From: Sphingobacteriales bacterium 46-32
GTDB taxonomy: Bacteria > Bacteroidota > Bacteroidia > Chitinophagales > Chitinophagaceae
Assembly (NCBI GenBank): GCA_001898485.1
Contig: MKTY01000020.1
Coordinates: forward strand, 806,001-870,000
Length of the DNA: 64,000 nucleotides
Direction of reading: 5' to 3'
Part shown: positions 1 through 9,004 of the stretch, one piece after another
How positions within the stretch are numbered: position 1 is the first letter of the stretch
Layout of the letters: each line of letters begins with the position of its first letter
Made by a program: the position numbers and the translations under genes
Notes under the pieces: generated by a model
The model's database searches: none
What the model was told of the DNA's origin: nothing
What the model saw: the letters and a program-made list of their open reading frames with translations, nothing else

Positions 1-23
1 ATCCAGTCATTAATCGACTGGAT
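1..23. terminator. Stem-loop at window edge
   Basis: ATCCAGTC (1-8) pairs perfectly with GACTGGAT (16-23) around a 7-nt loop and is followed by AAAAA. It may be a terminator, possibly bidirectional, but the flank to the left lies outside the window. Confidence 0.35.
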
Positions 24-143
24 AAAAACCTCAATTAACTCATATTGGAGTATGGGTGTAATATCAGGCGATAATACCGGGAAAATGTAATTACCTGGAC
101 TCGTGTCCTGGTTAATCCACCGGTTTACGATAACCCTAATTCT

Positions 144-404
144 TTAGCAATAAATACCGTGATAGGCTGGATACTGCCATCCCGGTCCGATGCTCCTGTA
201 ATAATTTATCGATGCAATAAAGTACAATAGATAATAACCTCCCTGGCTCAGAAAGTGGTTCTCTAAAAATTGGAAAGCGATGTACTGACCCGTTTGGGAG
301 CCGGGTACCCAATGGGGAAACTTCCGTATCAGTCTTTCCACTTCTTCGCCCATGTCAAAACCAGCTGACAAAAAACCAACGAATACAAATAGAAACAGCT
401 TCAT
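144..404 (-). CDS. Small secreted hypothetical protein
   Basis: An 86-residue protein I do not recognise. The first about 15 residues (MKLFLFVFVGFLSAG) look like a signal peptide or membrane anchor. The rest is rich in Tyr, Phe and Gly with no known motif. It lies about 100 nt downstream of the 509-1753 gene on the same strand and could be co-transcribed with it. The signal-like N-terminus and tight packing are the only support for it being real. Confidence 0.45.
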   Translation of the reverse strand: MKLFLFVFVGFLSAGFDMGEEVERLIRKFPHWVPGSQTGQYIAFQFLENHFLSQGGYYLLYFIASINYYRSIGPGWQYPAYHGIYC

Positions 405-508
405 ATATACTCACAACATTGCTGTTCAGACTCGGTGAGAATGAAATCACCAAAAAGTTGGCAGAATTTTCACGTCCAGCGTCCACGCAAATCCATCCGC
501 CCGCAAGA

Positions 509-1753
509 TCACCGAACCTTTATATGGCCGCTACCAGAACAAATCCCGCATGTAATCTGCCGCAGCTTATTGCTGCGCGCATAGTGGCCGGTGTAGCTGT
601 TCATATCGTACCAGTCGTACTCCATAAAATATCCCTGACCGCGGCAGTTACTGCAAACAATGAAGGGTGAAGCGGAACTTTGTTGCGCGTTGGCGAGCGA
701 AGCGACCGGGATATTCTTGTCGAAAACCAGCTTTCCTTTCGCATCCAAATAACAAATCGTGTAGGTGTTGCCGGAACATGAATACGCAGAAACGAGCGCA
801 GTGGTTCCGTGGTAGGTGATATAGTGACCCGGTTTGTGCTTTAAATGATAAATCTCCTTTCCGCATGGATCTTCCGGAATCTTTTCCGCAGCCTGTTTTT
901 GGTACTGTGCCACGACCGGATTTTTTGCCGGCTTTTCAAAAGATTTATAATAAGCATTCAGTTCCGAACCTGCGGTTTTGCTGATACGTTCGCGTTGCCC
1001 TGGTGTTAATGCCGCATGAAAGTCTTTTACGTAATAGGGCCGGTTCAGCACAAAAAGGTAACCGGCATAAAAATCATGATTTATCACCTCCTTCACCACT
1101 GGCATTATGATCTCGACCTTTTCCTCATTAGAGAATCCCTCGATCTCCAGGGCTCCATAGAACTGGTAGCTGGCCGCCATCGTAAATTCCTTGTTTTTGA
1201 GAACCGGCAGATACAGGGAAACCAATGAATCCCGGATCTCCTGCCGTGAAGCAGTATGCGACTGATTGAAGGATATGCGGAGTTCCAGCACACATTGATC
1301 CTCCCACGACCGGTCAAGGCTGCTATAAGTAAATGTCTCGCCAACCGCCTTTTTACCGGTAAAAGAATTGAGTAACGTATCAATGGTGAGTTTTAGTTTT
1401 CTTACAGCAGACGTATCGGTCATTTTTTTGGATTCGCTAACAAATCGTGCACACCATTGCCATTCCGATATTCCTTTGTCCAGATTATTCGAAACCATCT
1501 CAACGGTCGTGCTGATACAGCCCGGAAAAACGATAGCTGGCGAAAGTACAGGCGCTCCTGTCTTCGTCACCGAATCCAGTGACCCGGCCAGCAGCGCCAA
1601 ATGATCTTGCGGCTTGTCGAGCACGGCATACACGCGATTTACGGTTGTAAGCAGGTTGCGGGCAAATTCATCGTCAGCTATTGGTACCCGGCGCTGACTA
1701 TTTGCCTTTGTAATCACTAATATGGAAAAGAAAAAAATAAGGGGAATTCTCAT
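509..1753 (-). CDS. Secreted hypothetical protein with DnaJ-like cysteine repeats
   Basis: A 414-residue protein starting with a clear signal peptide (MRIPLIFFFSILVITKANSQ), so probably periplasmic or surface-exposed. The long middle region, rich in charged residues, has no motif I recognise. The last about 50 residues carry two CxxCxGxG repeats, CSNCRGQG and CGICSGSG, the zinc-knuckle signature of the DnaJ central domain. In DnaJ these come as four repeats in a cytosolic chaperone; here there are two, in an exported protein. Zinc binding is an inference. No close neighbour hints at a substrate. Confidence 0.75.
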   Translation of the reverse strand: MRIPLIFFFSILVITKANSQRRVPIADDEFARNLLTTVNRVYAVLDKPQDHLALLAGSLDSVTKTGAPVLSPAIVFPGCISTTVEMVSNNLDKGISEWQWCARFVSESKKMTDTSAVRKLKLTIDTLLNSFTGKKAVGETFTYSSLDRSWEDQCVLELRISFNQSHTASRQEIRDSLVSLYLPVLKNKEFTMAASYQFYGALEIEGFSNEEKVEIIMPVVKEVINHDFYAGYLFVLNRPYYVKDFHAALTPGQRERISKTAGSELNAYYKSFEKPAKNPVVAQYQKQAAEKIPEDPCGKEIYHLKHKPGHYITYHGTTALVSAYSCSGNTYTICYLDAKGKLVFDKNIPVASLANAQQSSASPFIVCSNCRGQGYFMEYDWYDMNSYTGHYARSNKLRQITCGICSGSGHIKVR

Positions 1754-2092
1754 ATATTAAATTAACAATTACCCGACAACATAAAATACCGTTGACCGGG
1801 TATTTATAGTACAAACCCGGCTCGGTTGCGTTTCCATGCGTAAAACAATACAGGCACATATTAATTACTACTGCCGGACGATAATACATACCTGTTCACA
1901 CCCCTATGCGGATTCCTTAGCACTTTAGGGTGGAAGTCTAGTCTCTTCCGGATTGTAATGATGATATTGCTGGTATGATGCTGCCACTTTTCGTTGCAGG
2001 CACATCTGCCGCCACTACTACAATAATCAACGGCGTTTCAAAATGACAGCAACTACCAGCAAACCTCCGGCCAGGACCTCAAAAAAATAAAT
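1754..2092. other. Intergenic region, no gene seen
   Basis: About 340 bp between the divergent 509-1753 gene and the ArsR promoter. I see no convincing ORF or RNA. A weak inverted repeat (AATACC at 1785-1790, GGTATT at 1799-1804) lies close to the start of the minus-strand gene and could be a control site. Confidence 0.4.
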
Positions 2093-2139
2093 TTTGCGCA
2101 ACCGATCGGCTTCGCATATATTTGCAACCGAACGGCTTC
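2093..2139 (+). promoter_or_regulatory. Promoter with tandem operator for ArsR/SRPBCC pair
   Basis: A Bacteroidota promoter: -33 TTTG at 2093-2096, 20-nt spacer, -7 TATATTTG at 2117-2124. Two near-identical 14-mers flank the -7 box: AACCGATCGGCTTC at 2100-2113 and AACCGAACGGCTTC at 2126-2139 (one mismatch, 26-bp period). The first contains the palindrome CCGATCGG. These are likely autoregulatory binding sites of the ArsR-family protein that follows. Confidence 0.65.
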
Positions 2140-2152
2140 ATATTAATAACAC

Positions 2153-2473
2153 ATGAGACGAGACATTTTTCAGGCAATTGCAGACCCCACCCGCCGGGCT
2201 ATACTGGTACTGCTGGCCGTACAGGCCATGACACCCAATGCCATTGCCGAGCATTTTGAGATTAAAAGGCAATCTATTTCCAAACACCTGCGCATCCTCT
2301 CCGAATGCGACCTGCTCAAACCGCGGCAGGAGGGCCGGGAGATCTTCTACGAACTCAAAATCGATAAAATGAAAGAGATCGATATCTGGCTCGACCAGTT
2401 CCGGAAGATTATGGAACAAAGCTTCAAACAACTCGATGACGTATTGTACACTTTAAAAAATAAGAAAAAATGA
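2153..2473 (+). CDS. ArsR-family winged-helix repressor
   Basis: A 106-residue regulator made of one ArsR-type winged-helix domain. It opens with the family hallmark [17 protein letters not shown], followed by a helix-turn-helix of the form [20 protein letters not shown] and a wing around GREIFYELK. It lacks the Cys metal-site motifs of metal sensors, so it belongs to the SdpR-like, non-metal branch. Its stop codon overlaps the start of the SRPBCC gene (ATGA), which shows co-translation. In such pairs the regulator commonly controls its own operon; the tandem repeat in the promoter fits this. The signal is unknown. Confidence 0.9.
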   Translation: MRRDIFQAIADPTRRAILVLLAVQAMTPNAIAEHFEIKRQSISKHLRILSECDLLKPRQEGREIFYELKIDKMKEIDIWLDQFRKIMEQSFKQLDDVLYTLKNKKK

Positions 2474-2967
2474 ACTTGCTATTTGATTTTACCGTCGACA
2501 AAGCGGCTCAAAAGGTATTCATCACACGCGAGTTTGATGCAGACCTGTCGCTCGTATGGGATGCCTTTACCACTGCAGAACTGCTCGACCAGTGGGTAGC
2601 GCCCAAACCCTGGACATCGAAAACAAAATTTATGGACTTCCGGGTGGGCGGACGCAGATTTTACGCCATGGTAAGCCCCGAAGGAATGGAACGCTGGGCT
2701 ATTCAGCAATATACTTCCATTAGCCCCAAAACCAATTTCAAGATGCTGAATACCTTTGCAGATAAGGATGAAAATCCTCAGCTGCCGGGTTCCGACTGGG
2801 ATTACACATTTAGTGAGCAGGACGGCAAGACCACCGTGCATATTATCATTTACAACGAATCGCTTGCCCGTATGGAGAAGATGATTGAAATGGGCTTCAA
2901 AGAAGGGTTCACGATGAGCATGAGCAATCTGGAAAATCTGTTGCAGACCTTGTCTAACCGGTCCTGA
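2470..2967 (+). CDS. SRPBCC (AHSA1-type) domain protein
   Basis: A 165-residue protein of the START/Bet v1-like SRPBCC fold, AHSA1 subgroup. The N-terminal strand [33 protein letters not shown] is typical (positions about 17-50) and the long C-terminal helix is at about 140-162. These proteins bind hydrophobic ligands in a deep cavity; the ligand here cannot be told from sequence. It overlaps the ArsR gene by 4 nt. ArsR plus SRPBCC pairs are common in Bacteroidota and Actinobacteria; the ligand may be the inducer, which is inference. Confidence 0.9.
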   Translation: MNLLFDFTVDKAAQKVFITREFDADLSLVWDAFTTAELLDQWVAPKPWTSKTKFMDFRVGGRRFYAMVSPEGMERWAIQQYTSISPKTNFKMLNTFADKDENPQLPGSDWDYTFSEQDGKTTVHIIIYNESLARMEKMIEMGFKEGFTMSMSNLENLLQTLSNRS

Positions 2968-3028
2968 TCATTGCTACCTGGCGCATCAAAAACAAAATAA
3001 GCGGCACCTACGCTCTCACTAATCTCAT

Positions 3029-3060
3029 AGTTTACCCGGCAGGTAATGGCCGGGTAAACT
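3029..3060 (+). terminator. Stem-loop terminator after SRPBCC gene
   Basis: A perfect 12-bp stem, AGTTTACCCGGC (3029-3040) with GCCGGGTAAACT (3049-3060), around an 8-nt loop. It lies about 60 nt after the stop codon. The following run is only ATTTA, so termination may be weak or need other factors. Confidence 0.6.
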
Positions 3061-3263
3061 ATTTACGGCCTCCGCTATTGTTTGCCTGCACCGCAGCTAC
3101 GTTTCGGAAAAAAACAATGTAACCGGGCATTGCAATTATGTTGTTAAAAACAAGTACCGCGTACATTAAAACTTCATTAAATCCATGGCGGACATTATGA
3201 AAACTTAGTTTCCCCGCACCTCCTTTTCTACAGAAAGAAGTATTTTTATCGAAACCGCTGTAT

Positions 3264-4424
3264 ATGCCCACCACCCTCCTTACTGCATTGCTTTTTATAA
3301 CAACACTGGTTTCTGCATCTGCTAACCGACTCACAGATGCGCCAACCCATTCAACCCAGGTAGCTGTAGGCTCTTATCACGTGCTGACTATCAAAAACGG
3401 GGCGCTCTATGGCTGGGGCGACAACACACAGGGCCAGTTGGGCCTTGGCGCCGTAAGTATGGAGTATGCTCCGGTACGTATTGGCACAGATAATAAATGG
3501 AAGATGGTGGCCGCCGCCAATTTTCACAGTCTTGCCATCAAAGAAAATGGTACACTTTGGGCATGGGGCTGGGGCAATAGTCATGAAATGGGATTGGGCC
3601 AGGCTACATCCAAAACACTGGTACCTCTGCAGGTAGGAAAAGATACCAACTGGATGTCGGTATCTACTGCACCCGACAACTCGGTAGCACTTAAAAAAGA
3701 CGGTAGTCTCTGGGTATGGGGCAATAACGTGAATGCAGCCCTGGGCGTGGGCAAAACGGCCAACTCATCCGTCTACATACCCACCCGGGTGGGCAAAGAC
3801 AATGATTGGGTAAAAGCTACAGCCTCCCAGCATATGATACTGGCCATTAAAAAAGACGGCAGCCTATGGATATGGGGTCGAAGAGGTGGCAGTTCCATCT
3901 TCGGCGTACCGGCTGCGCCCGATGTGGTCACAAGCCCTCAAATGCTGGGTGCCGATAAAGACTGGAATCATATATACGTACACAACCGGCATGGATTTGC
4001 ATCAGTTGTTGCTGTTAAAAACAATGGCACCTGCTGGGGCTGGGGCTCCAATAAAAGCGGCAAACTGGGCCCGGGCCACAAAGAAGATATAGCAACCCCT
4101 GTAGCTTTACCCCTGCCAACTCCCGTGGCCTCAATGGCTATTGATAACAATCATAGCATTGTGGTAAAAGGAGATGGTTCCCTCTGGCATGCCGGCTCGT
4201 TTCTGAAAAATATTGCCGTAAAAAGCAATGAGATCAATCAATCTGTGAGCTTCATACCACTGCGCATCGATGGTAAATGGGCTGCTGTATACAAAGGCAT
4301 GAATTTTACACTGCTGCTCGATCAGCAGGGCCAGTTCTGGACCTTTGGCACCAACGACAAAGGCCAACTGGGCAATGGGTACAAAAACAGTAGCTATACT
4401 CCAACAAAAGTAGCCTTCCCCTAA
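3264..4424 (+). CDS. RCC1-repeat beta-propeller protein, secreted
   Basis: A 386-residue protein with a signal peptide (MPTTLLTALLFITTLVSASA) followed by about six or seven RCC1 repeats. Each repeat has the pattern sxxLaixxdGsLWaWGxNxxGqLGxG, for example GWGDNTQGQLGLG near residue 50 and TFGTNDKGQLGNG near 365. RCC1 repeats fold as a seven-bladed propeller. Secreted bacterial versions are common in Bacteroidota and are thought to mediate binding, with no known catalytic role. It stands alone between a terminator and a minus-strand gene. Confidence 0.88.
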   Translation: MPTTLLTALLFITTLVSASANRLTDAPTHSTQVAVGSYHVLTIKNGALYGWGDNTQGQLGLGAVSMEYAPVRIGTDNKWKMVAAANFHSLAIKENGTLWAWGWGNSHEMGLGQATSKTLVPLQVGKDTNWMSVSTAPDNSVALKKDGSLWVWGNNVNAALGVGKTANSSVYIPTRVGKDNDWVKATASQHMILAIKKDGSLWIWGRRGGSSIFGVPAAPDVVTSPQMLGADKDWNHIYVHNRHGFASVVAVKNNGTCWGWGSNKSGKLGPGHKEDIATPVALPLPTPVASMAIDNNHSIVVKGDGSLWHAGSFLKNIAVKSNEINQSVSFIPLRIDGKWAAVYKGMNFTLLLDQQGQFWTFGTNDKGQLGNGYKNSSYTPTKVAFP

Positions 4425-4447
4425 GCAAAAATTATCTGCCGGCTCAT

Positions 4448-4699
4448 CTAAGGGAGTTTATTTATAATAACTATTGCCGCCAAACTCACTATTTCCAAAA
4501 TCGCCAGGAGCCTGCGGTTTGGAATGACCTGTTGCGCAAGCAGATCGATAAGCGCCCCTATTATCAGGACAGGAAGAGCATATGCCGCCCCTATGTACCT
4601 ACCGGGGTCACCCCCTCCCCGCACCAGGGTAAATATTACATATGGCAGATATAACCCAATAAGTATGTTCCAGATAGTAAGGTTATATTTCATTTTCAA
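4448..4699 (-). CDS. Small membrane protein, hypothetical
   Basis: An 83-residue, strongly hydrophobic protein with about three predicted membrane segments (near residues 6-25, 34-55 and 62-82). I recognise no family. Convergent with the RCC1 gene, 23 nt from its stop. Composition and uninterrupted hydrophobic pattern argue for a real gene, but with little more to say. Confidence 0.5.
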   Translation of the reverse strand: MKMKYNLTIWNILIGLYLPYVIFTLVRGGGDPGRYIGAAYALPVLIIGALIDLLAQQVIPNRRLLAILEIVSLAAIVIINKLP

Positions 4700-4944
4700 C
4701 CGTTGAAGCCTGAAATCAGATAAACTATTGACCCTTAAAATACACTATAAATTTTTATTGATTTCTGCCAGTGCGCATCTATAGCTAAATCTGAATAGTT
4801 TTAAAAATACAAACAACCTCCTATTCGGCCGCTGCATGACTCAGCACCGAAATACTCCAGGCCCTCCAAATAAAATACCTTACCAATTGCCTGAAACCTT
4901 CCAACCGACCTACGAGGGGACGAAATCAGCAGATATTTAAATTT

Positions 4945-5034
4945 TGGCCAGTAATAAAATTTATTACTGGCCAGAATAAGTAAAAGAAATTGGCCATAAA
5001 TAAATTTTATTACTCGCCAAAACTTATATTTTTG
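4945..5034 (+). promoter_or_regulatory. Two palindromes plus promoter of the ATPase gene
   Basis: Palindrome 1 at 4945-4973 has 13-bp perfect arms (TGGCCAGTAATAA and its complement) with a 3-nt centre. Palindrome 2 at 4990-5020 is a degenerate copy with 15-nt arms and three mismatches (TTGGCCATAAATAAA against TTTATTACTCGCCAA). A -7 box TATTTTTG follows at 5027-5034. Palindrome 2 sits where the -33 contact should be, so a bound protein would block transcription. The rest of 4700-5060 shows no gene. Confidence 0.65.
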
Positions 5035-5060
5035 TATATTTATATGAAAATAAGTAAGTT

Positions 5061-6506
5061 ATGCGGAGTGTTATCGGTCGAATAGAGGAACAAAAGATCC
5101 TAAACCAGAAAAAGAACTCCTCCAAAGCGGAGCTTATTGCTGTGCTGGGACGCCGACGCGTTGGCAAAACGTATCTTATACGTAACTACTTTGCCACAGA
5201 CATTGTATTTGAACTCACCGGCATACACGATGCCAGTCTCCGGATTCAACTGCAAAATTTTACTATTGCCCTGCAAAAGGCCACTAAAAGTCCGATACTC
5301 GCTACGGTTCCATCTAACTGGCTCGAAGCCTTCACGATCCTTGAGTCCTTCATTGCAACACTCCCCACCACGCAACCAGCGGTGATTTTCCTGGACGAGT
5401 TTCCCTGGCTGCACACACATAAATCCAATTTTCTGCAGGCCTTTGATCACTGGTGGAATAGTTCGGCTTCCAAAAACGCTCATGTCAAAGTAGTAATCTG
5501 CGGCTCGGCGGCATCCTGGATGATCGATAAGGTAGTAGAAGCAAAAGGAGGTTTGCATAACCGGGTAACGCAAACAATCCGGCTTCTCCCCTTCACACTG
5601 GCAGAAACCGAAGCCTATCTCAAAAGCGAGGACATTAAGCTGGATCGCTACAAGATACTGCAACTCTATATGGCAATAGGCGGCATACCTCATTACCTGC
5701 AGCATATTAAAAAAGGAGAAAGCCCGGCCCAGATCATCGACCGCCTCTTCTTTACCAAAGATGGTCCGCTGCAAAAAGAATTCTCCCTGCTATTTGAATC
5801 CCTGTTTGATCAGTCGCCACAACATGAAGCAGTCATTCGCGCTCTCGCCAAAAAAGGAATGGGCCTCACCCGTCAGGAGATCATTGATGCAACAGGAGCC
5901 AGCTCCGGCGGAGGCATGAGCCGTATACTAAAGGAACTGGAAGAATCTGGTTTTATCACACCCTATATCCCTTTTCAAAAAACGAGCAACGACAGCATTT
6001 TTAAACTCTCCGACGAATACTCACTCTTCTATCTGAAGTTCGTAGATAAAGTAAAGACGATGGGTGAAGGCAGCTGGCTATCACAGTTCAACACTCCCTC
6101 GTACATCAGCTGGAGTGGTTTTGCTTTTGAATCGGTCTGCCAGAAACATATCAGGCAGATCAAAGCAGCTATCAACATTGGCACAGGTATAAGAACGGGA
6201 GTGTCGGCCTGGCGTTATTCACCGCCAAGAGGCAGTAAAATGAAAGGAACCCAGATCGACCTGTTACTTGATCGTAATGACGGCGTCATCAATCTTTGTG
6301 AAATGAAATTTTCTAAAGAAATATTTGTCATCGATAAGAGTTATGCGGATGAGCTCGACAATAAGCTGCAGGTATTTGTGCGGGAAACAAAAACAAAGAG
6401 TACCATTTTTCCAACTATGATCACTACCCGGGGTGTAAAGAAAAACAGTTACGCTGCCGGTCGCGTGCAAAATGAAGTGACTATGGATGACCTGTTTAAT
6501 CTTTAA
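5061..6506 (+). CDS. Archaeal-type AAA ATPase with nuclease-like C-terminus (PF01637/DUF234 type)
   Basis: A 481-residue ATPase. Walker A is GRRRVGKTYL (about residues 30-39) and Walker B is PAVIFLDEFPW (about 106-116), both typical of the archaeal ATPase family of STAND/ORC-like P-loop proteins. A winged-helix region follows (about 255-310, LTRQEIIDATGASSGGGMSRIL). The C-terminus (about 355-470) matches the DUF234 pattern, a PD-(D/E)xK-like fold: KGTQIDLLLDRNDGVINLCEMKFS holds the D...ExK residues. Such genes occur as scattered solitary copies, often many per genome, with unknown function; mobility or conflict roles have been proposed. Start is ATG at 5061 after the palindromic control region. 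Confidence 0.88.
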   Translation: MRSVIGRIEEQKILNQKKNSSKAELIAVLGRRRVGKTYLIRNYFATDIVFELTGIHDASLRIQLQNFTIALQKATKSPILATVPSNWLEAFTILESFIATLPTTQPAVIFLDEFPWLHTHKSNFLQAFDHWWNSSASKNAHVKVVICGSAASWMIDKVVEAKGGLHNRVTQTIRLLPFTLAETEAYLKSEDIKLDRYKILQLYMAIGGIPHYLQHIKKGESPAQIIDRLFFTKDGPLQKEFSLLFESLFDQSPQHEAVIRALAKKGMGLTRQEIIDATGASSGGGMSRILKELEESGFITPYIPFQKTSNDSIFKLSDEYSLFYLKFVDKVKTMGEGSWLSQFNTPSYISWSGFAFESVCQKHIRQIKAAINIGTGIRTGVSAWRYSPPRGSKMKGTQIDLLLDRNDGVINLCEMKFSKEIFVIDKSYADELDNKLQVFVRETKTKSTIFPTMITTRGVKKNSYAAGRVQNEVTMDDLFNL

Positions 6507-6647
6507 CAGAATTAAAGATCGTAATCACAGAAAGTCGGCAACCACTTTAAACCCGATTCCTGTTTAGCCCGCCACACCGTTTACGCTACTTATTATTTCC
6601 TGACAAACAATCCGCTAAGCGCCTTCAACCGCAATGTTTTCAAAAAA

Positions 6648-6684
6648 TTTGGCCCGATCAATTTATTCATCGTAATATTGCGAT
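6648..6684 (+). promoter_or_regulatory. ars promoter and ArsR operator 1
   Basis: -33 TTTG at 6648-6651 and -7-like TAATATTG at 6673-6680 with about 20 nt between them. The inverted repeat ATCGTAATATTGCGAT (6669-6684, one mismatch) covers the -7 box, so bound ArsR would block the polymerase. The same motif recurs at 7033-7048. Confidence 0.7.
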
Positions 6685-7014
6685 ATGGGACTGACGAAAT
6701 CTGAAATGTTCACCGATAAGCAGAACAGGCTGGCGCAAATGATGAAAGCCCTGGCACACCCTGCGCGTATCGCCATCATTCAGCATCTGGTAAAGGCACA
6801 GGCCTGCATCTGCGGCGACCTGGTAGATGAGCTGGGCCTGGCGCAGGCTACCATCAGCCAGCACCTGAAAGAATTAAAAAATGCCGGCCTCATACAGGGC
6901 ACCATCGAAGGTACCAGCGTATGCTATTGCATCGACCGTAAAGTATGGCAGCAATACCGCAAAGAATTTGACACATTCTTCGTCACCCTGACGATGAATG
7001 AAAATTGCTGCTGA
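6685..7014 (+). CDS. arsR: Arsenic-responsive repressor ArsR
   Basis: A winged-helix repressor of up to 109 residues. The core [26 protein letters not shown] carries the CxC pair in the DNA-recognition region, as in arsenite-sensing ArsR proteins; the C-terminus ends ENCC, which may add thiol ligands. The HTH reads [15 protein letters not shown]. Binding of As(III) to the cysteines would release operator DNA. The ATG at 6685 touches the operator and lies before the predicted transcript start, so the in-frame ATG at 6706 (MFTDKQ) is a plausible true start. First gene of the arsenic operon. Confidence 0.92.
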   Translation: MGLTKSEMFTDKQNRLAQMMKALAHPARIAIIQHLVKAQACICGDLVDELGLAQATISQHLKELKNAGLIQGTIEGTSVCYCIDRKVWQQYRKEFDTFFVTLTMNENCC

Positions 7015-7032
7015 TTTTTTTTACTCTGATTA

Positions 7033-7048
7033 ATCGCAATATTGCGTT
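7033..7048 (+). promoter_or_regulatory. ArsR operator 2, between arsR and arsM
   Basis: ATCGCAATATTGCGTT is a near-perfect palindrome and a close copy of operator 1. It sits in the 55-bp gap before arsM. It implies separate or reinforced ArsR control of the downstream genes. Confidence 0.65.
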
Positions 7049-7069
7049 CTAACGATAAAAACAAATAAT

Positions 7070-7912
7070 ATGCAAACAGCTGATCAACTCAAAGAGATCG
7101 TAAAGCAGAAATACAGCGAGATCGCCCTGCAGGACAAAGAAACCAATGCCGCCTCCTGCTGCGGATCTGGCAGCTGCTCTACCGAAGTGTACAATATCAT
7201 GACCGATGACTACTCCGGCATGCAGGGCTACAATCCCGATGCCGACCTGGGCCTGGGCTGCGGCCTGCCTACCCAATTTGCTCAAATCAAAAAAGGCGAT
7301 GTGGTGATAGACCTGGGCTCAGGTGCAGGAAACGATGCGTTTATAGCCCGCGCAGAAACTGGCGACACGGGTAAGGTCATCGGCATAGACTTTACACCTG
7401 CCATGATTGAAAAAGCCCGCATCAACGCCGATAAACTGGGATTTAATAACGTAGAATTCAGACAGGGCGATATTGAACACATGCCGGTGGCTGCAGATAC
7501 CGCTGATGTGATCGTGAGCAACTGTGTACTGAACCTGGTGCCCAACAAAGATGCGGTACTAAAAGAAGTCTTCCGCGTACTTAAGCCGGGCGGTCACTTC
7601 AGCATCTCAGATATCGTACTACAGGGAAATCTGCCACCAGCCATCCAGGAGGCGGCTGAGATGTATGCGGGATGTGTATCCGGAGCCATCGATCAAACCC
7701 TCTACCTGCAACTTATCAGCAATAATGGCTTTAAAAATATAACTGTTCAGAAATCGAAACCCATCATCGTACCCGACGATATCTTATCGAAATACCTGAC
7801 GGCTGAAGAAATCCTGCAATTCAGAAACAGCAGTACCGGTATTTACAGCATTACGGTATATGCAGAGAAACCTGTTCAAAGCGCGTGCTGCGAGCCTGGC
7901 TGCTGCAACTAA
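7070..7912 (+). CDS. arsM: Arsenite S-adenosylmethionine methyltransferase ArsM
   Basis: A 280-residue methyltransferase that adds methyl groups from SAM to As(III), giving methylated arsenicals. The SAM site is DLGSGAGND (81-89). Arsenite-binding cysteines are visible: the N-terminal CCGSGSC (30-36), Cys64 in GLGCGLPT, Cys in SNCVLNL and in YAGCVSGAI. The C-terminus ends in a Cys-rich tail (ACCEPGCCN). Length and motifs fit the bacterial ArsM family. It follows ArsR and its second operator, and precedes the efflux pump by 11 nt, so the three are one regulon. Confidence 0.93.
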   Translation: MQTADQLKEIVKQKYSEIALQDKETNAASCCGSGSCSTEVYNIMTDDYSGMQGYNPDADLGLGCGLPTQFAQIKKGDVVIDLGSGAGNDAFIARAETGDTGKVIGIDFTPAMIEKARINADKLGFNNVEFRQGDIEHMPVAADTADVIVSNCVLNLVPNKDAVLKEVFRVLKPGGHFSISDIVLQGNLPPAIQEAAEMYAGCVSGAIDQTLYLQLISNNGFKNITVQKSKPIIVPDDILSKYLTAEEILQFRNSSTGIYSITVYAEKPVQSACCEPGCCN

Positions 7913-7923
7913 ACGATTGAAAT

Positions 7924-9003
7924 ATGTCTGCTAATAATTGCGCGCCTGCTGCTCACCGAAAACGCCTCGGTTTCATCGACCGGTACCTGACACTGTGGAT
8001 ATTCCTGGCCATGGCCACCGGTGTGGCCTTAGGCGCCTTCTTTCCTGCTGCACCCGATTTTATCAATCGCTTTTCGAGCGGCACTACAAATGTTCCCCTC
8101 GCCATCGGTCTCATCCTTATGATGTATCCGCCTCTGGCCAAAGTGCGTTATGAAAAAATCGGGCGCGTGTTTACCAACACCAGGATTCTCGGCACTTCCC
8201 TGCTGCTAAACTGGGTAATTGGTCCGCTTCTGATGTTTGCCCTGGCCATCCTATTCCTGCACAATCAGCCGGAATATATGATCGGCCTCATACTGATCGG
8301 CATTGCCCGGTGCATAGCCATGGTCATCGTGTGGAATGAACTGGCAGAAGGTAACCGGGAATATGCGGCTGGGCTGGTTGCCCTCAACAGCATTTTTCAG
8401 GTTTTGCTGTATAGTGTGTATGCATACATTTTCATCACAGTACTGCCACCACTTTTCGGACTCAAAGGAGTTACTGTTGATATTACCATCGGGCAGATTG
8501 CAGAAACGGTTGCTATCTATCTGGGCATTCCATTCGCTGCTGGCTTCTTAAGCCGTCTCTTGCTAACTAAACTGAAAGGCGAGGCCTGGTACAATGAAAA
8601 ATTCATCCCGGCTATTTCTCCAATAACCCTGATCGCTCTCCTTTTCACCATCATCGTAATGTTTAGCCTTAAGGGCAGCCTGATTCTGCAGATACCGATC
8701 GATGTACTGCGGATTGCACTGCCCCTGGCTATCTATTTTGCTATCATGTTTCTGGTCAGTTTTCTGCTTGGTAAAAGAATGGGCGCAGACTATTCGCAAA
8801 ATGCGGCCATTGCATTTACCGCCGCCGGCAACAATTTTGAGCTGGCTATCGCTGTAGCTATCGGCGTATTTGGCATTAACAGCGGGCAGGCTTTTGCCGG
8901 CGTTATCGGCCCGCTGGTAGAAGTGCCTGCCTTAATAGCACTGGTCAATGTAGCTTTCTGGTTAAGAAAAAAATATTATTCGCCCGCGCAAAAAACCATC
9001 TGA
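7924..9003 (+). CDS. acr3: Arsenite efflux pump, ACR3 family
   Basis: A 359-residue inner-membrane protein with about ten hydrophobic segments, a member of the ACR3 branch of the bile acid/arsenite permeases. It exports arsenite using the proton-motive force. The essential cysteine of the family is visible in [18 protein letters not shown] (helix 4), and the helix 9 signature [21 protein letters not shown] is intact. It starts 11 nt after arsM and ends 1 nt before the metallophosphoesterase gene. Confidence 0.94.
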   Translation: MSANNCAPAAHRKRLGFIDRYLTLWIFLAMATGVALGAFFPAAPDFINRFSSGTTNVPLAIGLILMMYPPLAKVRYEKIGRVFTNTRILGTSLLLNWVIGPLLMFALAILFLHNQPEYMIGLILIGIARCIAMVIVWNELAEGNREYAAGLVALNSIFQVLLYSVYAYIFITVLPPLFGLKGVTVDITIGQIAETVAIYLGIPFAAGFLSRLLLTKLKGEAWYNEKFIPAISPITLIALLFTIIVMFSLKGSLILQIPIDVLRIALPLAIYFAIMFLVSFLLGKRMGADYSQNAAIAFTAAGNNFELAIAVAIGVFGINSGQAFAGVIGPLVEVPALIALVNVAFWLRKKYYSPAQKTI

Positions 9004-9004
9004 T

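Noticed and set aside
648-866. Minus-strand ORF of 72 codons within the 509-1753 gene
   Set aside because: It overlaps a well-supported CDS in another frame and has no domain pattern; it is a shadow.
5100-5774. 224-codon minus-strand ORF inside the archaeal-type ATPase gene
   Set aside because: Antisense to conserved Walker motifs and not protein-like.
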